Source: Heliorestis acidaminivorans (GTDB lineage: Bacteria; Bacillota; Desulfitobacteriia; Heliobacteriales; Heliobacteriaceae). Taken from it: DNA of 64,000 bases. Below the pieces are notes generated by a model. That model was not told the origin of the DNA. It saw nothing but the letters and a program-made list of their open reading frames with translations, and searched no databases. Positions 61,438-64,000 of the stretch are shown in pieces. The stretch covers positions 186,001 to 250,000 of the forward strand of contig NZ_WBXO01000001.1 of the NCBI RefSeq assembly GCF_008933955.1. Direction: 5' to 3'. The translations under genes were made by a program, and so were the position numbers. Positions within the stretch are counted from its first letter, which is position 1, and every line of letters starts with the position of its first letter.

Positions 61438-62238
61438 TCAAGAACGTACAAATTCTTTCTTTTCTACGTCTTTCCACCTTCCCATTAGGCCAAGATTTTC
61501 CCCGTTATAAATAATCTCAACAGCTCCGGCATTTCCCACATGGAGAAATACTTTTTCTTTACCATTAAAAGTCATTGTTTCACCAGCGTGCATGATGCCC
61601 TGGTATCGAGGAACTCCATCTTCTGTTACAGCTATCCAACTACGATCTTCGCGTATACGAATCGTAATATTAACACCATCTTCTTGTGTAACAATTTGTT
61701 GAGCTTCAGGCTGTACAGAGTTTTCCTTCTCTATCGCTTCACCAATAGTAGAGTTTCCATTAAGCGCTTCTTCTTGATTTGCTTCTCTGTCTTGTTTTGT
61801 TGTGGTGATTCTGTTTTCTGAAACTTGGTTATTGGCCCCATCGTCTGATAGAAGAGAAGGAATATAGAACAATCCGGCTAAAGTAACAATCGCTAAGCCA
61901 TATCCAGTCATACGAATCATTGACTGGCCTCTCTTTACTGCCATCACTGTTCTTTCTGTTTCTTTATTCGATTCCACTTCTATAATTTCGGCAACTTCAT
62001 CTTGGTAGTTATGCTTAAATTCTTGGATTAATGGCTCTGGATCGAGTCCAAGATATTTACCATAGGAACGCAAAAAGCCTATGGAGTAAACTCGACCTGG
62101 TAATTGGTCATAGTTTCCTTCTTCTAGTGCAATAAGATATTGCTTCCTGATATTCGTGTCACTTTCTGCTTGTTCTAATGAGATTCCTTTTCGCTCTCTT
62201 GCTTCTTGTAAGATCGATATGGTTCTCTTTGCGTTCAT
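61438..62238 (-). CDS. rodZ: RodZ/YmfM-like helix-turn-helix membrane protein
   Basis: A 266-residue protein: Xre-type helix-turn-helix (SILQEARERKGISLEQAE, GNYDQLPGRVYSIGFLRSYGKYLG), one membrane helix (about 113-131), a linker, and a C-terminal DUF4115 domain (SWIAVTEDGVPRYQG, NGENLGLMG). Proteins of this type link MreB to the wall and shape the cell. It is between spoIIIE-like and yajQ genes, as in other Firmicutes (ymfM near spoIIIE). GAAAGGGGGG lies before the ATG. Confidence 0.86.
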   Translation of the reverse strand: MNAKRTISILQEARERKGISLEQAESDTNIRKQYLIALEEGNYDQLPGRVYSIGFLRSYGKYLGLDPEPLIQEFKHNYQDEVAEIIEVESNKETERTVMAVKRGQSMIRMTGYGLAIVTLAGLFYIPSLLSDDGANNQVSENRITTTKQDREANQEEALNGNSTIGEAIEKENSVQPEAQQIVTQEDGVNITIRIREDRSWIAVTEDGVPRYQGIMHAGETMTFNGKEKVFLHVGNAGAVEIIYNGENLGLMGRWKDVEKKEFVRS

Positions 62239-62451
62239 GAAAGGTTTGCCCCCCTTTCAAAGATTTTTATACCTAATATGCGTCACTGTGTGCATAAAAA
62301 AGTCTTTCCGATTCTATCATTACATATTGAGTTTATAGACTAGTTAATTATGGTATTATCACTAAAAAACATTAAACCTATTCCAATAGATCAAATGATA
62401 GTATATCATTTTTCAAAAGAAACTGTCAAAAATCGAGTTATTTATTAAGTA

Positions 62452-63018
62452 CTACTCTATATTATCTATTAGCTGATCTTGATTGATTATTTTTTCCATT
62501 TGCTCTTCTAACCAATAAGAAAGTCCTTCTTCTTCTACCATTAAGCTATCTTCTCTTTCTTCAGGGAAAAGCTGATCATCCTCAACCTCTTCATCTAAGC
62601 TAGGAGATCGAAGTAATTCAAAAAGCATTACAAAGCTAGTACCATCTTCTCTATTTTCTAGAGAAAGTATGTCATAATAGGCTGGATCATTAACAAATAC
62701 GTAAAGTGCACGGTTTTGAAAAAAGTAATCAATTGTTTCTTCTTTTTCCAAGAAGTCTTCTGCTTCGATGATCGTAACTTGCATCCCCTGACGATGTCCT
62801 ATGCGTTGTATAGCTTCTCGAACTAAATCGTTATAGTATCCATAGGGGGATTCCCCGGGTGCCATAATAGCTCCGATTAAGGTTGGAGCAGAATTAACAA
62901 CTACTGCTTCTAGGTCTGCATCAGAGTCTACAGCTTTACCCTGGCATCCTAGAAGCAATAGCGAAAGAATTATGAGTAAGAAAAGGATTTTATGGCTTTT
63001 CCTTTTTTTTACCCCCAT
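62452..63018 (-). CDS. Putative lipoprotein, 188 aa
   Basis: Unrecognised exported protein. The N-terminus KILFLLIILSLLLLGC is a lipoprotein signal with lipobox LLGC, so the mature protein starts at Cys25. The body reads like a shortened substrate-binding fold (LIGAIMAPGESPYGYYNDLVREAI, YVFVNDPAYYDIL) with a very acidic C-terminal third. AGGGGGAA precedes the ATG. It lies 21 bases downstream of the FtsK/SpoIIIE gene, in the same operon. Confidence 0.7.
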   Translation of the reverse strand: MGVKKRKSHKILFLLIILSLLLLGCQGKAVDSDADLEAVVVNSAPTLIGAIMAPGESPYGYYNDLVREAIQRIGHRQGMQVTIIEAEDFLEKEETIDYFFQNRALYVFVNDPAYYDILSLENREDGTSFVMLFELLRSPSLDEEVEDDQLFPEEREDSLMVEEEGLSYWLEEQMEKIINQDQLIDNIE

Positions 63019-63039
63019 TTTTCTTCCCCCTTTTCTTCG

Positions 63040-64000
63040 TTACGTTGCCTTGTTCTGTGACATACCGTACTTTGCTTCAAATTGTGCTTTGCTAATTAAA
63101 ATTTCTCTTGGCTTACTACCTTCATAGCCTCCCACAATGCCGTGCTGTTCCATCATATCAATTAATCGTGCCGCTCTTGCATAGCCGATACGTAGTCTAC
63201 GTTGTAGCATGGAGATAGACGCCTGTCCATTATCAAGTAGAACTTGTACTGCCTGTAAAAATAGCTCGTCATCTTCTTCTATTACTGTTTCTTGCTGTTC
63301 TTGTGCTTTTATAATACCTTCTTGATATTCTGGTAGTCCTTGTCCTTTTAGGTATTCCACTAGATCTTCTACTTCTTTGTCCGATACATAGCATCCTTGT
63401 ACCCTTAAAGGTTTATTTGCACCAACGGGATAAAAGAGCATATCACCTCGGCCCATTAGCTTTTCGGCACCAGCTTGATCTAAGATGGTACGGGAGTCTG
63501 TCTGAGAGGAAACAGCAAAAGCTATTCTAGAAGGAATGTTTGCCTTAATTATTCCAGTGATTACGTCTACGGACGGTCTCTGAGTAGCTACGACAAGATG
63601 AATTCCTGCCGCGCGAGCCATTTGAGCTAGTCGACAGATAGCATCTTCTACATCGACAGCTGAAACCATCATTAAGTCGGCTAATTCGTCAATCAGCACA
63701 ACTATGTAAGGTAAAGCTGGTTCTGTGCTATCTGGTGTTTCTTGTCCTTTTAATTGATTATAGCGTGTGATTTCTTTGACACCAGCACTGGCAAACAATT
63801 CATAGCGATTCTCCATCTCGTTGACAATCCACTTTAGTGTTGTTGCGGCTTTTTTTGCATCAGTTACTACTGGGGCAATCAGATGAGGAATGCCGTTATA
63901 TTGAGTAAGTTCTACCATTTTGGGGTCGATCATGAGAAATTTTACTTCTGTAGGTTTGGCTTTAAAAAGAATACTGCAGATTAAACTGTTCATACAAACA
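63040..64000 (-). CDS. DNA translocase FtsK/SpoIIIE, C-terminal part (continues beyond window)
   Basis: The visible 320 codons cover the end of the RecA-like motor and the gamma domain. The window edge cuts just after the Walker A ([11 protein letters not shown] follows the GKS). [12 protein letters not shown] is the Walker [13 protein letters not shown] is the motor's sensor region, and the winged-helix gamma domain reads [22 protein letters not shown]. It pumps chromosomal DNA through the septum, and for spore formers it acts in moving DNA into the forespore. SpoIIIE versus vegetative FtsK/SftA cannot be decided from this part. The operon continues with a lipoprotein, rodZ and yajQ. Confidence 0.88.
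   Translation of the reverse strand, partial: VCMNSLICSILFKAKPTEVKFLMIDPKMVELTQYNGIPHLIAPVVTDAKKAATTLKWIVNEMENRYELFASAGVKEITRYNQLKGQETPDSTEPALPYIVVLIDELADLMMVSAVDVEDAICRLAQMARAAGIHLVVATQRPSVDVITGIIKANIPSRIAFAVSSQTDSRTILDQAGAEKLMGRGDMLFYPVGANKPLRVQGCYVSDKEVEDLVEYLKGQGLPEYQEGIIKAQEQQETVIEEDDELFLQAVQVLLDNGQASISMLQRRLRIGYARAARLIDMMEQHGIVGGYEGSKPREILISKAQFEAKYGMSQNKAT

Overview
This 64 kb window comes from the chromosome of a low-GC, endospore-forming Firmicute, most likely a Clostridia member. The spore genes visible are an alpha/beta-type small acid-soluble spore protein, spore photoproduct lyase, a SpoVB-type flippase, a SpoIIIE/FtsK translocase and a tiny SpoVM-like ORF. c-type cytochrome respiration, bacteriohemerythrin and many hybrid sensor kinases suggest a respiratory or redox-flexible anaerobe such as a heliobacterium or Peptococcaceae relative. 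The genus cannot be fixed from sequence alone. I saw no insertion sequence, prophage, CRISPR array, rRNA or tRNA.

Layout: 0.5-5.5 kb, sbcDC nuclease operon. 5.5-9.8 kb, hybrid kinase divergent from a CoA-disulfide reductase/rhodanese fusion. 9.9-19.9 kb, mixed housekeeping (YhaM exoribonuclease, YqxD, metallophosphoesterase, TraB family, 7TM kinase, hemerythrin-CheX pair, CobO). 20-26.3 kb, two large hybrid kinases and a deleted kinase remnant. 26.5-29.8 kb, thioesterase/nucleotidase pair and a NarX/NarL-like two-component system. 29.8-33 kb, a three-gene respiratory operon (Tat-exported ferredoxin, NrfD membrane subunit, hexaheme lipoprotein). 33-41 kb, acyltransferase/acyl-ACP synthetase, 6S RNA, UPF0182, ACT-PaaK and PHP genes. 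41-50 kb, SpoVB, SASP, a six-gene cluster with queE/folE/surE, DUF2225, Fur and SpoVM-like. 50-57 kb, pssA, ahcY, LCP, LemA-HtpX and glnA. 57-64 kb, mecA, TrxR-like, splB, yajQ, rodZ-like and spoIIIE.

The most notable observations are regulatory or hidden-gene ones. The glnA leader has two hexaloop hairpins with A1/G4 loops, the second overlapping an intrinsic terminator, which is the architecture recognised by ANTAR antiterminators. The yhaM homologue reaches full length only if it starts at ATT, and a DUF2512 gene appears to start at CTG; both have well-placed Shine-Dalgarno (SD) sequences. There is a 21-residue SpoVM-like ORF. CRP/FNR-type palindromes lie upstream of the cytochrome operon and of an unknown gene. 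An unassigned structured RNA candidate lies near 50.4 kb. Many starts were moved from the longest ORF to the codon that a clear ribosome-binding site supports; the reason is given in each entry.
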